The notes below the pieces were generated by a model. The model saw nothing but the letters and a program-made list of their open reading frames with translations, was not told the DNA's origin and did no database searches. 64,000 bases of DNA, from positions 1-64,000 of the forward strand of contig CABZLP010000001.1 in NCBI GenBank assembly GCA_902526565.1. Reading direction: 5' to 3'. The stretch is from an uncultured Pelagibacteraceae bacterium. Lineage in GTDB: Bacteria; Pseudomonadota; Alphaproteobacteria; Pelagibacterales; AG-422-B15. This document shows, piece by piece, positions 29,711-40,069 of this stretch; position 1 is the stretch's first letter; every line of letters begins with the position of its first letter. Made by a program: the position numbers and the translations under genes.

Positions 29711-29728
29711 TAATATTTAATTAATTAG

Positions 29729-31552
29729 CTATTCAACTGTAACTGATTTAGCAAGGTTGCGGGGTTGGTCTACATCATTGCCTAGTTCAACAGCCGTGTA
29801 ATACGCCAACATATGTATTGGAACAGAATATATAATAGCTTCAATCGATTTTGGTGTTTTTGGCAATCTAAAAATCCTCCATATATTTTCAGAACTGGAC
29901 TCAAGACTATCGTCATCTGTGATCATCAATATTCTGCCTCCTCGAGCAATGACCTCTTGAATATTGGATACTGTTTTATGAAATAAAGGTCCCGGCGGAA
30001 CAATACACACTACAGGAAGGTCTTTTTCAATTAAAGCAAGAGGACCATGTTTCATTTCACCAGCTGGATAACCTTCCGCATGTATGTAGGAAATTTCTTT
30101 GAATTTTAACGCACCTTCTAGTGCTAAAGGAAAAGCAGTCCCTCTTCCCAAATACATTACACCTTTTGAGTCTATGATAGCTTTTGCGGTTTCTTTTAAT
30201 TCATAAGATCTTTTAATTGTCTTTTCTAGAATTTGTGGAGCCTGCATAATTTCTTTGCAAATCTCTTTATTCTGTTCAATTGTAATATTGTTATTCTTGG
30301 TACCACAATGCAGTGCCATTGATAATAGAACAGACAATTGTGCCGTAAATGCTTTTGTGGAAGCTACGCCAATTTCTGCTCCTGCTTTCGTATATAAACA
30401 ATAATCACTTTCGCGTGCAATTGAGCTATTCATGACATTTGCAATACTGAGTGTTCTAACCTTAGCATCTTTACAGTAGTCTAAGGCCGCTTTTGTATCT
30501 GCGGTTTCACCTGATTGAGAAACAAATATATATAATGCCTTATTATCAAGAACAGGATCGCGGTATCTAAACTCAGATGCCATATCACACTCTACAGGCA
30601 GTCTTGCATATTGTTCGAAATAATATTTTGCAACCAAGCAAGCGTAGTATGCTGTGCCACATGCAATTAAATGTACCTTTGAAATATCAGTGAAATTTAG
30701 GCCGATATCATCAACTGAAATTATACCCTGATCATGATCAATGAATTGTCTAAATGTTTCACCAACTGCTTTAGGATGCTCATGAATTTCTTTTTCCATA
30801 AAATGGTTGTATGAACCCTTGCTAACTTCTGTATCCATAATACCAATATCAAAAAATTCTCTATTAGCTCGATCTCCCGATGAATTGAAGATTTCAACAT
30901 TTTCTTTGCTTAGTACAACAATGTCACCATCTTCTAAGTAACATACTTTTTTTGCAATTGAGCTTAATGCAATTGAGTCAGATCCCAATGAGCTGCAGTT
31001 GCCATCAGTTCCCGCTACCAGAGGACTTCCCTTCCTTGCGCCTATTATTTTATTCTTAAGGTCACTAAAGATGATAGCTAACGCATATGATCCCTCTAAA
31101 AGTGATATTGTTTGTTTAACCGACTCCATATGATTATGACCTTCATTGAGATAATGAGTAATCAGCGCTGTTATAACTTCAGAGTCAGTATCAGACTCAA
31201 AATTATAGTTTTTTAATTCTATTCTACCTTTTAGTTTCGATGCATTTTCAATAATTCCATTGTGAACGAGTGAAACTCTTGGCGATGAGTGAGGATGAGC
31301 GTTTCTTTCAGATGGTTCACCATGAGTAGCCCACCTCGTATGTCCAATCCCAACCTTTCCATCAAAACCGCCTTTTTGAAGAGATAGAATTAAGTTATCA
31401 AGCTTACCTTTCGCTTTTTTTTGATGGATTTGACTTTCTGCATTTATGGCTATGCCAGCTGAGTCATAACCTCTGTACTCAAGTTTTTTCAAGGCTCCAA
31501 TTATGTTTGAAGAAACAGACTCATTTGCTGTTATACCTACTATTCCACACAT
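29729..31552 (-). CDS. glmS: Glutamine--fructose-6-phosphate aminotransferase (isomerizing)
   Basis: MCGIVGITANESV, KLEYRGYDSAGIA, GHTRWATHGEPSERNAHPH, SQSGETADTKAAL, KSVTVE C-terminus. Confidence 0.98.
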   Translation of the reverse strand: MCGIVGITANESVSSNIIGALKKLEYRGYDSAGIAINAESQIHQKKAKGKLDNLILSLQKGGFDGKVGIGHTRWATHGEPSERNAHPHSSPRVSLVHNGIIENASKLKGRIELKNYNFESDTDSEVITALITHYLNEGHNHMESVKQTISLLEGSYALAIIFSDLKNKIIGARKGSPLVAGTDGNCSSLGSDSIALSSIAKKVCYLEDGDIVVLSKENVEIFNSSGDRANREFFDIGIMDTEVSKGSYNHFMEKEIHEHPKAVGETFRQFIDHDQGIISVDDIGLNFTDISKVHLIACGTAYYACLVAKYYFEQYARLPVECDMASEFRYRDPVLDNKALYIFVSQSGETADTKAALDYCKDAKVRTLSIANVMNSSIARESDYCLYTKAGAEIGVASTKAFTAQLSVLLSMALHCGTKNNNITIEQNKEICKEIMQAPQILEKTIKRSYELKETAKAIIDSKGVMYLGRGTAFPLALEGALKFKEISYIHAEGYPAGEMKHGPLALIEKDLPVVCIVPPGPLFHKTVSNIQEVIARGGRILMITDDDSLESSSENIWRIFRLPKTPKSIEAIIYSVPIHMLAYYTAVELGNDVDQPRNLAKSVTVE

Positions 31553-31556
31553 AAAA

Positions 31557-32861
31557 TTACTTTTTATTTTTCCTCTTGGCCCAATTTTTTACTTCCATTT
31601 GAACAGATCTTTCAACAGCCAGACTATCTTGTTTAACTTTCTTTGTAATAGTTGAGCCAGAGCCAATATATGCATTTTTCCCAATCTCTAAAGGTGCAAT
31701 AAGTGAAGAGTTTGATCCTATAAAGGCATTGTCTCTAATAACTGTTTTATATTTTGCTCTTCCATCATAATTACATGTTATTGTTCCTGCTCCAACATTA
31801 ACATTTTTTCCAATTATTGAGTCTCCAACATAAGATAGGTGATTAATTTTTGAATTTGTGTCAATTATTGAATTCTTAACCTCAACAAAATTTCCTACTT
31901 TTGCATGATCAATAATCTGTGTGCCTGGCCTTATACGTGCGTAGGGTCCTATGCTAGTCTTCTTTCCAATCTTACAGTCTTCTAAATGTGAAAAAGAATA
32001 AATCTCAGCCCCATTTAAGATTTTTACATTTTTACCAATTACAACAAAAGGATGAATGATCACATCTTTTCCTATTTTTGTATCTTCTGATAAGTATACA
32101 GTACTGGGGTCATGCATTGTTACGCCAGCTTTAAGATGTTTATCTCTTAAATTTTCCTGAAATTCATTTTCTGCCATAGCTAAATCCTTTTTATCATTGA
32201 TTCCGTAGACTTCTTTCTCGGATGTAATAACTGACTTAATTTTGATATCACTATTTGAGGCCATTTTGAAGATATCTGTTAAATAATATTCTTTCTTTAT
32301 ATTTTTATTATTTATTTTTGGCATCAATTTCGTAAGAAGTGATGAGTGAATTGAAAAAATACCAGAATTACATAGGTAGAAGTTTTCATTTTTTTTGAGT
32401 TCCTTTTGTTCAATTACTTCATTAACCAAACCATTAGTTCCCAATATAACTTTCCCATAATCGTTCTGCTCTTCTTTATTAAAACAAAGAATATTGATTT
32501 CATCTTTTTTAAACTTAATTATTTTTTTTAGCGTGGATAAATGCATAAGTGGAACATCTCCATAAAGAACAAGAATATTAGAATTTTTTTCTAAACTTTT
32601 CACAGCTGCTTTGATTGCATCGCCAGTACCCAACTGTTTTTTTTGTATTATTAAATTGAATTTGCCTTTTAAGTGCTCAAATTCATTCTTTATTTCGTCA
32701 TTAACCACTAAGTGAATTTTCTTTGGTATTAAAGTTTGTGCTGTATCTAACACATGTTCAACTATAGGTTTCCCACCCAAGGGTTGCAGTACTTTTGGTA
32801 TACTAGATTTCATTCTAGTTCCCTTCCCAGCAGCAAGTATTACAATTTCTAAATTATTCAT
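31557..32861 (-). CDS. glmU: Bifunctional UDP-GlcNAc pyrophosphorylase / glucosamine-1-P acetyltransferase
   Basis: VILAAGKGTRMKSSIPKVLQPLGGKPIVEHV, left-handed beta-helix GAGTITCNYDGRAKYKTVI. Confidence 0.97.
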   Translation of the reverse strand: MNNLEIVILAAGKGTRMKSSIPKVLQPLGGKPIVEHVLDTAQTLIPKKIHLVVNDEIKNEFEHLKGKFNLIIQKKQLGTGDAIKAAVKSLEKNSNILVLYGDVPLMHLSTLKKIIKFKKDEINILCFNKEEQNDYGKVILGTNGLVNEVIEQKELKKNENFYLCNSGIFSIHSSLLTKLMPKINNKNIKKEYYLTDIFKMASNSDIKIKSVITSEKEVYGINDKKDLAMAENEFQENLRDKHLKAGVTMHDPSTVYLSEDTKIGKDVIIHPFVVIGKNVKILNGAEIYSFSHLEDCKIGKKTSIGPYARIRPGTQIIDHAKVGNFVEVKNSIIDTNSKINHLSYVGDSIIGKNVNVGAGTITCNYDGRAKYKTVIRDNAFIGSNSSLIAPLEIGKNAYIGSGSTITKKVKQDSLAVERSVQMEVKNWAKRKNKK

Positions 32862-32941
32862 TGGATTTTGAATGAAAAATAAACAATATGTTATTAATTG
32901 TATCGTAAAAATTTATTTCAGAGGCTTACTTTAATTTAACT

Positions 32942-33601
32942 ATGAAAAACAGAAAATTATTTATTTTTGACCTAGATGGCACACTAGTAGATACGGCTCC
33001 TGACTTTAAAAATTCCCTAAACTATATGCTTTCTGAGCTCAACTATCCATTAATTTCACTTGAAGAAATTAGAAATCTGGTGGGCTATGGTGCGCGTGAA
33101 TTAATAAGACGAACTGCTGTTTCAAAAAATATTGAACACGATGATGCAAAATTAAATGAGATGTTAAAAATATTTTTACTTCATTATACTCATAATATTG
33201 ATGATGATAGCGTACTATTTGATAATGTAAGAGAAGTTTTAGAGTTTCTTAAATCAAAAGAAATCAAATTAGCAGTGTGTACTAACAAAATGGAAAAATT
33301 AAGTGTCATGCTTTTAGAAAAGTTAGATGTATTAAAGTACTTTGATCTCCTCGCTGGTGGAGATACATATATTAAAAGTAAACCCGATCCCCTTCCTTTA
33401 ATTGAAATCTGTAACTGCCTCAAAATCAGTCAGTCCGATTCAATTATGATTGGAGATAGTATTACAGATTTAAATGCAGGTCATAATGCAAATATGCCAG
33501 TTGTTTTAGTAGGGTATGGGTATACAGATAATAAAAATATTTACAAAGAGGCTGATATGGTGATAAATAATTTCTCTCAATTAAAAGATTTAATCACATA
33601 G
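32942..33601 (+). CDS. gph: Phosphoglycolate phosphatase-like HAD hydrolase
   Basis: IFDLDGTLVDTAPDF, GYGARELIRR, KPDPLPL, MIGDSITDLNAGHNANMPVV. Confidence 0.85.
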   Translation: MKNRKLFIFDLDGTLVDTAPDFKNSLNYMLSELNYPLISLEEIRNLVGYGARELIRRTAVSKNIEHDDAKLNEMLKIFLLHYTHNIDDDSVLFDNVREVLEFLKSKEIKLAVCTNKMEKLSVMLLEKLDVLKYFDLLAGGDTYIKSKPDPLPLIEICNCLKISQSDSIMIGDSITDLNAGHNANMPVVLVGYGYTDNKNIYKEADMVINNFSQLKDLIT

Positions 33602-33610
33602 GAGTTAGAC

Positions 33611-34513
33611 ATGACAATAAGTTTTAAAGATAAAGTAGCAATAGTAACAGGTGCTGGGGGTGGGTTAGGAAGATGTCATGCACTTCAGTTTGCTGAGAGA
33701 GGTGCTAAAGTTATTGTTAATGATTTAGGTGGTGCTGTTGATGGATCAGGAGGATCAAGTGAAGCAGCTGATAAGGTTGTTGAAGAAATAAAAGATATGG
33801 GTGGCGATGCTATTTCAAATGGATCTAGTGTAACTGATAAAGGCGGTGTAAAAAAACTGGTAGATGATGCTATGGCAGCTTATGGAAGAATTGATGTTCT
33901 TGTAAATAATGCTGGTGTCTTAAGAGATAAATCTTTTGCAAAAGTAACCTTAGATGATTTTGAATTTGTAGTTGATGTACATATGATGGGGTCTGTTTAT
34001 TGCACTAAAGCTGTATGGCCTATTATGGTTGACCAGAAATATGGCCGAATAGTAATGACCTCTTCTTCGTCAGGAATATTTGGTAATTTCGGACAGTCTA
34101 ACTATGGATCAGCTAAAATGGGAGTTGTTGGATTAATGAATACTCTAAGAATTGAGGGACAAAAAAATAATATCAAAGTAAATTCACTCGTACCCGTTGC
34201 AGCAACAAGAATGACAGAAAATCTTGGAATGCCTGACGCAGTATTTGATAGCCTTAAGCCAGAGTCTGTTTCTCCTGCAGTTATCTTCATGGCATCTGAA
34301 GAAGCGCCTGATGGTGTAATGATTTCTGCTGGAGCAGGTGTGTTTGCAATGGCTGAAATAGTTCATTCTGAAGGGATTGCCCTTAAAGGGGATGATCTAA
34401 ATGCTGATATGCTTGCGGAAAAATGGTCAGAGGCTTCAGATATGACAAACCATAAAGCTCTTAGAAGTGGCGCGGAACATACTGCACATATTTTTAAAAA
34501 GCTATCAGAATAG
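33611..34513 (+). CDS. SDR oxidoreductase, MFE-2-like 3-hydroxyacyl-CoA dehydrogenase
   Basis: KVAIVTGAGGGLGRCHALQFAERGAKVIVNDLGGAVDGSG, DVLVNNAGVLRDKSF, SNYGSAKMGVVGL. Confidence 0.92.
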   Translation: MTISFKDKVAIVTGAGGGLGRCHALQFAERGAKVIVNDLGGAVDGSGGSSEAADKVVEEIKDMGGDAISNGSSVTDKGGVKKLVDDAMAAYGRIDVLVNNAGVLRDKSFAKVTLDDFEFVVDVHMMGSVYCTKAVWPIMVDQKYGRIVMTSSSSGIFGNFGQSNYGSAKMGVVGLMNTLRIEGQKNNIKVNSLVPVAATRMTENLGMPDAVFDSLKPESVSPAVIFMASEEAPDGVMISAGAGVFAMAEIVHSEGIALKGDDLNADMLAEKWSEASDMTNHKALRSGAEHTAHIFKKLSE

Positions 34514-34525
34514 GTAATTATTTAT

Positions 34526-35704
34526 CTAAGAAAGATTAATTCCGTCGTCTTTGTTTATTGACTGAATGTTAGATTGGGTCAAATCAATGTATCTTTTCAT
34601 GTGAAAATCGACATTGCCGAAAAGAATTCCAATCATTGTTGCTCTTTTAAAAAAGTGACTGATCATATACTCGTCAACAACGCCCATGCCACCGTGCAGT
34701 TGAATTGCATTTTCACCAACAAATTTAATGGCTTTTCCAATGCGAGCTTTAGCAGCTGATGCTGCCTTCCTTCTTTCATCTGGATTGCTAAGGTCTGCTG
34801 TAATTGCCATGTAGAGAATTGATTTTGCTTGCTCATATTCAATCATCATGTCGACAAGGCGGTGCTGTATAGCTTGATTTGCACTAATTGGCTGTCCAAA
34901 CTGTTTTCTATTTTTACAATAATCGTTAGTTGAATCTTTTAGTACTTGTAAAATGCCGACAGCCTCTGAGCATATCGCAATTGTAGACAAATCTACTTGT
35001 TCTTCAATTGCTTCATAAGAATTGCCCAACTCACCTAAAATATTTTCTTTTGATACTCTTAAATTTTCAATAATAACTTCAGAAGCTCTATACTCGTCTA
35101 TTGTAGGATAATTCTGTAATGTGATACCTTCAGATTTTATATCAACCAGAAATAGTGTAATTCCTGACTTCGATCTTTGATCTCCCTCAGTCCTTGCAGA
35201 AATAATTAAATGAGTTGCCATGCCAGCGCCAAAGACTACCGACTTAAATCCGTTAATATTATAGTTATCTCCATCAAGAGTTGCTGAACATTTGACATCA
35301 AATAAATCAAACCTACTTTGAGGTTCTGCATATGCGAAAACATAACGTCTGTCACCCGATATAATTTCTGGGATAATCAAATTTTTTTGATCTGATGATC
35401 CAAGATTAGTAATGAGACCTCCAGCAAGAATTATTGAAGGCATGTAAGGCTCTACAACAAGGCCTTTTCCAAATTGCTCCATCACAATCATTATGTCAGT
35501 AGCTTCACCACCCAGTCCACCATGATCCTCCTTAAACGGAACTCCTAAAAGACCAAGTTCAGCAAACTTCTTCCAGTTCTCTTCTTTCCATCCCTCCTCA
35601 GTTTTAACAATTGAACATCTTGTATCCCAGTCATAATCATCTCTTACAAATGAAGTAACCATGTTTTCAAGAAGAGTTTGTTCTTCTGTATAATCAAAAT
35701 TCAT
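34526..35704 (-). CDS. Acyl-CoA dehydrogenase family protein (small-type partner)
   Basis: MNFDYTEEQTLLENMV, FKEDHGGLGGEATDIMIVMEQFGKGLVVEP, FGQPISANQAIQHRLVDMMIEYEQAKS, QLHGGMGVVDEY. Confidence 0.92.
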   Translation of the reverse strand: MNFDYTEEQTLLENMVTSFVRDDYDWDTRCSIVKTEEGWKEENWKKFAELGLLGVPFKEDHGGLGGEATDIMIVMEQFGKGLVVEPYMPSIILAGGLITNLGSSDQKNLIIPEIISGDRRYVFAYAEPQSRFDLFDVKCSATLDGDNYNINGFKSVVFGAGMATHLIISARTEGDQRSKSGITLFLVDIKSEGITLQNYPTIDEYRASEVIIENLRVSKENILGELGNSYEAIEEQVDLSTIAICSEAVGILQVLKDSTNDYCKNRKQFGQPISANQAIQHRLVDMMIEYEQAKSILYMAITADLSNPDERRKAASAAKARIGKAIKFVGENAIQLHGGMGVVDEYMISHFFKRATMIGILFGNVDFHMKRYIDLTQSNIQSINKDDGINLS

Positions 35705-35745
35705 GGTGGTAGTCCTATATATTGATAACTACAATGTCAAAAATT

Positions 35746-36948
35746 TTATAATCCAAGAACCATCTTAGCGATAATATTTCTCTGAATTTCATTAGAGCCA
35801 CCATAAATAGAGGCTTTCCTGAAATTAAAGTATGATCCTGATAAATTAGTTGCATAATCTGGACCTACATATTCATTGCTTAATGTAGTGCCCAAATGCG
35901 GGTTAGCATAATATCCAACGGCCTCCATCGCAAGTTCGGTTACCATTTGTTGAATATCAGTACCCTTTATTTTCAAGAGCGAAGACTCTGGGCCTGGACC
36001 TTTACCTGCTGAGTCTTTAGCTAAAGTTCTAAGTTCAGTATATTCTAAGGAATTTAATTCAAGTTCAGCATTCGCTATTTTGGATTTAAATGCCGGATCT
36101 TGTATTAATGGTTCACCGTAAGACATCTCGGTACTAGCAATTTGCTTTATTCTTTCTAAAGCTTTTTTAGACCTAGCGACACCTGCAATACCAGACCTTT
36201 CATGAGCTAACAAAAATTTTGCATAAGTCCAGCCCATATTTTCTTGTCCAATAAGATTCTCAACTGGCACCTTCACATTATCAAACCACGTTTCGTTAAC
36301 TTCGTGAGATCCGTCCATAAGCTTGATTGGTCGAACAGTAATGCCTGGAGTTTTCATATCAATCAAAAGAAATGAGATCCCCTGCTGAGGTTTTTCTGCA
36401 TTTGGGTTTGTTCTTACGAGACAAAAAATCCAATCTGCATGCTGAGCAAGTGTAGTCCAAGTTTTTTGTCCATTAACAACATAATGATCGCCCTCTTTGA
36501 CCGCACTTGTTTTAAGAGATGCTAAATCAGAACCTGACCCTGGCTCTGAATATCCCTGACACCAAAATACATCACCACTTAGAATTCCTGGAAGATGTTT
36601 TGCTTTTTGTTCATCGTTGCCAAATGTATAAATAACTGGACCAACCATATTAACACCGAATGGCATTATGTACTGACATTCAGCTCGAGCGCACTCTTGC
36701 TCAAATATATATTTTTGAGTTGGAGAAAATTCTGCTCCGCCATACTGTTTAGGCCATCCAGGTGCTGACCAGCCATTGTGTTTGCCTAAAATTTTGTGCC
36801 AGGACATTAAGTCGTCACGGGACAACTCTTTTCCAGTTTTTCTTTTTGCACCAATTGACTCTTTGAGTTCTTTTGGATAATTGTTTGTAATAAATTCTCT
36901 TACATCTGATTGAAACTTTAAATCTTCACTTGAAAATGCTGTATCCAT
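35746..36948 (-). CDS. Acyl-CoA dehydrogenase family protein (large-type partner)
   Basis: GWSAPGWPKQYGGAEFSPTQ, CQGYSEPGSGSDLASLKT, NGQKTWTTLAQHAD, YGGSNEIQRNIIAK. Confidence 0.93.
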   Translation of the reverse strand: MDTAFSSEDLKFQSDVREFITNNYPKELKESIGAKRKTGKELSRDDLMSWHKILGKHNGWSAPGWPKQYGGAEFSPTQKYIFEQECARAECQYIMPFGVNMVGPVIYTFGNDEQKAKHLPGILSGDVFWCQGYSEPGSGSDLASLKTSAVKEGDHYVVNGQKTWTTLAQHADWIFCLVRTNPNAEKPQQGISFLLIDMKTPGITVRPIKLMDGSHEVNETWFDNVKVPVENLIGQENMGWTYAKFLLAHERSGIAGVARSKKALERIKQIASTEMSYGEPLIQDPAFKSKIANAELELNSLEYTELRTLAKDSAGKGPGPESSLLKIKGTDIQQMVTELAMEAVGYYANPHLGTTLSNEYVGPDYATNLSGSYFNFRKASIYGGSNEIQRNIIAKMVLGL

Positions 36949-37015
36949 GAAATCACCTAATTCTCTAATTTAAAAATATATAATGCCTTAAAATACTGAT
37001 TTCAACTCTATTTTT

Positions 37016-37531
37016 TTACGCATTATTGCCAAAAATCATACGTTTATTGATTAGATCGTAGATTAAGAAGGCTCCCATTCCATACAAAATACTTGAAATA
37101 AATGTGTTTTGAAGAAATGGTAGCCCCATAACATAGCATGTAATGAGTCCTGAAAAACTATTTTCATACATGCCTGATCCATACCAGACGGTAAAGTTTG
37201 TAATTAAATAGAATACCAGAACGCCAGCAGTAATACCTAAAATAGAATTTAAAATTGTTACTCTTGATTCTATAAATGTCCCAATCAAAACACATATTGC
37301 TAAAGAAAAGTATATTATTGGCATGCCTGAGTGAAATCCAAGATATAAATCGCTTAAGAGCATGGCTGCTAATGGAACTAAATATGCTACGATTTTTTTA
37401 TTTATTATAGCACCTGAAAATACAGCCATTCCAAGAATTGGGGTGAAGTTCGGTGGATGGGGTATCAATCTACTCAACGCAAGTAATATAATTAAACCTA
37501 ATCCAAAATAAACACTATACTTCGCTTTCAT
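37016..37531 (-). CDS. DUF6580-like integral membrane protein, putative transport protein
   Basis: RLIPHPPNFTPILGMAVFSGAI followed by multiple TM helices. Directly downstream of the riboswitch-linked TonB receptor. Confidence 0.75.
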   Translation of the reverse strand: MKAKYSVYFGLGLIILLALSRLIPHPPNFTPILGMAVFSGAIINKKIVAYLVPLAAMLLSDLYLGFHSGMPIIYFSLAICVLIGTFIESRVTILNSILGITAGVLVFYLITNFTVWYGSGMYENSFSGLITCYVMGLPFLQNTFISSILYGMGAFLIYDLINKRMIFGNNA

Positions 37532-37555
37532 AAGATAATTTATAAACTCAATGTA

Positions 37556-39796
37556 TTAAAAAGTATATGCTAAATCGAAGAATAAGTTTCTTTCAGGTAA
37601 TGGATAAACGCTTGATAATCCATAATGGGCATCATCGTGAAAAGTGCTTGATACAGCAAAATCATATGCCGCTTTATCAAATAAATTATTAATACCAAAA
37701 TTTAGCGTATAATTTGAGTCAACAAGATTAAAATAAGTATTTATAAAATAATAATCTGGTATTTGTGGCTCTATATTTTCCTGATCATTCGATACATACT
37801 TTTTGTCTAAATAATTTAATTCTAAATCAAGAGTTAAATTATTTCTGACCTCTGTTTCATATGCAATACTAAATTGTATTGGAGAAACAAGTGGAACGGA
37901 TTTACCTTCTAAACTTAAAGTTGTACCACCACCCATTAAATTTTTCCAAGTACTAGAGTTACTACAATAAGTTGTGTTATCATAGTTACATGCATTCGGG
38001 CCGCCTGTTCCAGGAGTAAGTGAGCCCGAAGTAAACTCTGCGATTGTATAGCTCAAAGAGCCCTTTAACTTATTAGATTGATCAAAATTATACCCAAAAT
38101 CAATGTCTACGCCTTGACGCTCTATAGGGTCTATATTTGTATTTATATTATTATAATATTGTATTTCATTTGTAGTATCAATCTCGTAATAACTTACATT
38201 AAAATTTAGACCATCTTTAATATATCTTAGTCCAATATCATATCCTTCAGACTCCTGACTCTTCAGATCAAATGTTAATGCTGGACTCGATGAGGCAACT
38301 CTTTCATCAATATTAGGAATTCGAAAAGATACTGAATAACTTGAGTAAAGAGTTAGTTCTCTATTGAGCTTTTTTTCAAAACCTAGATTGAAAGCCTGAT
38401 TGCTTGAAGTGTTATTATACGTTGTCATATCGTAAATAACTGGATAGAAAACTCCAAAATATTCTACATCCGCAAAACCAGGGGCAGTTTTATCTATATC
38501 GTCTCTTGCTTGAAAAATACTTTTTTCGTCTCTGTAACCTAATGAAATTGAGAGATCATATTCATTAATATATGTTGTATTTTGAAAATATAACGATTTT
38601 ACTTTAAGATCAGCATAAATATTCTGTCCTACAGAGTCACCTTCCTTGCGACTTTTTGCTGAGTCATAAAATGAATGTGCATAATCATAACCGAGATTTA
38701 ATATGTTTGAGTGTGTTTCATATATTTGCCTTGTTTCATATCGTGAATTAAACTGATTTCCATCGATGGTTGTCACTGTATACCTGTCACTACTATCAGG
38801 AGTTGTGATCGTATTATTATTAGTAGGGTAAAAAGATTTATCTGTTTTATCTCTGTATCCAGCATTAAGAGTAAATTTATTTAATTCATTCACATTAATA
38901 ACAACGTTTGCATTTATTGCCTGCATATCTGTATTAGCATAACTTCTCCTTCTCACGTCATCACATGAGCCAGTGCCGGAGTCCCCACTGCCAATATTTC
39001 TTGCGATTTTGCTATCCTCATATCGGTTACAAGAGTGATAACTATAAACCTCACCATTTTTTACTCTTGGACCTGGGAGATCTTTTTCATTTTCTATCGA
39101 CATGACATCCAGGCTTAAATTTATATTATCTATTTTATACTTCGTATTTAATAAAAGATTACTTTCCTCAAAGTCTGCTGCATCTCGATAGTTGCTATTT
39201 GAAGTTTGGGACCCAAAAAGACTCAAGGAACTAGCATCATTTATTTTGGTAAATAATGATAAATCTGCACTCTTATTACTGTATGAACTTATTGAGGTTT
39301 TTAGTGAGTTAGTAATATCGTCATTATTTATTACAATATTGATAGCACCTCCAACTGCACCTGAACCATACAATGTTGCAGCCGATCCTCCTCTAACTAC
39401 CTCAATTCTCTCAATGCTATCAGTAGGTATATGAGAGTTTATGGTAGACATATCAACGTCATTGAGACGTCTACCATTAATTAAAATTAATGTATTTGAT
39501 TTTGCTGTTTCTCCAAACCCTCGAATGTCTAGAGTTGTATATACTCCGTCATACCCAGCTGCTGTTGTTCTTGTAGAAATACCTGAGTAGCTTTCTATTA
39601 TTTTTGGCAAGGATTTATTTTGATACAGTTTAAGATCATCTTTAGAAATTATTGTGATATTTGAGCCAGCCAAGCCAGATGAAAGCCTTGTGTACTCTTC
39701 ACTGCTAGGATTAATCAAAATTTCTGGCGTTTCGGCACTTAAATTGCCAATAAAAGTTATTAATATAAATATAGATAGTACTAATTTTTTAGTCAT
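37556..39796 (-). CDS. TonB-dependent receptor (BtuB-like, cobalamin-responsive)
   Basis: Signal peptide MTKKLVLSIFILITFIGNLSA, plug domain (LDIRGFGETAKSNTLILINGRRLNDVD...IERIEVVRGGSAATLYGSGAVGGAINIVI), C-terminal barrel ending NLFFDLAYTF. Start moved from 39829 to 39796, where GGAGG precedes ATG. Confidence 0.93.
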   Translation of the reverse strand: MTKKLVLSIFILITFIGNLSAETPEILINPSSEEYTRLSSGLAGSNITIISKDDLKLYQNKSLPKIIESYSGISTRTTAAGYDGVYTTLDIRGFGETAKSNTLILINGRRLNDVDMSTINSHIPTDSIERIEVVRGGSAATLYGSGAVGGAINIVINNDDITNSLKTSISSYSNKSADLSLFTKINDASSLSLFGSQTSNSNYRDAADFEESNLLLNTKYKIDNINLSLDVMSIENEKDLPGPRVKNGEVYSYHSCNRYEDSKIARNIGSGDSGTGSCDDVRRRSYANTDMQAINANVVINVNELNKFTLNAGYRDKTDKSFYPTNNNTITTPDSSDRYTVTTIDGNQFNSRYETRQIYETHSNILNLGYDYAHSFYDSAKSRKEGDSVGQNIYADLKVKSLYFQNTTYINEYDLSISLGYRDEKSIFQARDDIDKTAPGFADVEYFGVFYPVIYDMTTYNNTSSNQAFNLGFEKKLNRELTLYSSYSVSFRIPNIDERVASSSPALTFDLKSQESEGYDIGLRYIKDGLNFNVSYYEIDTTNEIQYYNNINTNIDPIERQGVDIDFGYNFDQSNKLKGSLSYTIAEFTSGSLTPGTGGPNACNYDNTTYCSNSSTWKNLMGGGTTLSLEGKSVPLVSPIQFSIAYETEVRNNLTLDLELNYLDKKYVSNDQENIEPQIPDYYFINTYFNLVDSNYTLNFGINNLFDKAAYDFAVSSTFHDDAHYGLSSVYPLPERNLFFDLAYTF

Positions 39797-39879
39797 ATTT
39801 TGCCTCCAGTTTGAAGTCACCGCAAACAAAGTATGCCCAAATGATTATCCCGATCACGTGTGGATGACTATATTTTGTT

Positions 39880-40022
39880 GGTAGGTCTCCTGACTTCTCC
39901 ATCAATATTTGAATACGCCTTCCCAATAGAATCAGTGGCATCTGTATTCAAACTCATGAGTTACAGTTGCGGGTACAGCTAAGGATTTAAACCTTATTCC
40001 CTGTTATTCACTTTTCGTGAAC
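39880..40022 (-). promoter_or_regulatory. Cobalamin (AdoCbl-class) riboswitch
   Basis: Minus strand carries ACAGGGAATAAGG...TTAGCTGTACCCGCAACTGTAA...ACAGATGCCACTG...TGGGAAGGCG...GAAGTCAGGAGACCTACC, the characteristic cobalamin-element order. Confidence 0.95.
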
Positions 40023-40069
40023 CAACACAATTAATATGTTATATTCTTTTAAAATAAGCAACATTTAAT

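Noticed and set aside
39797-39829. Upstream ORF-track start (MFAVTSNWRQN) for the TonB receptor
   Set aside because: The downstream ATG at 39796 has a GGAGG Shine-Dalgarno and begins a proper signal peptide.
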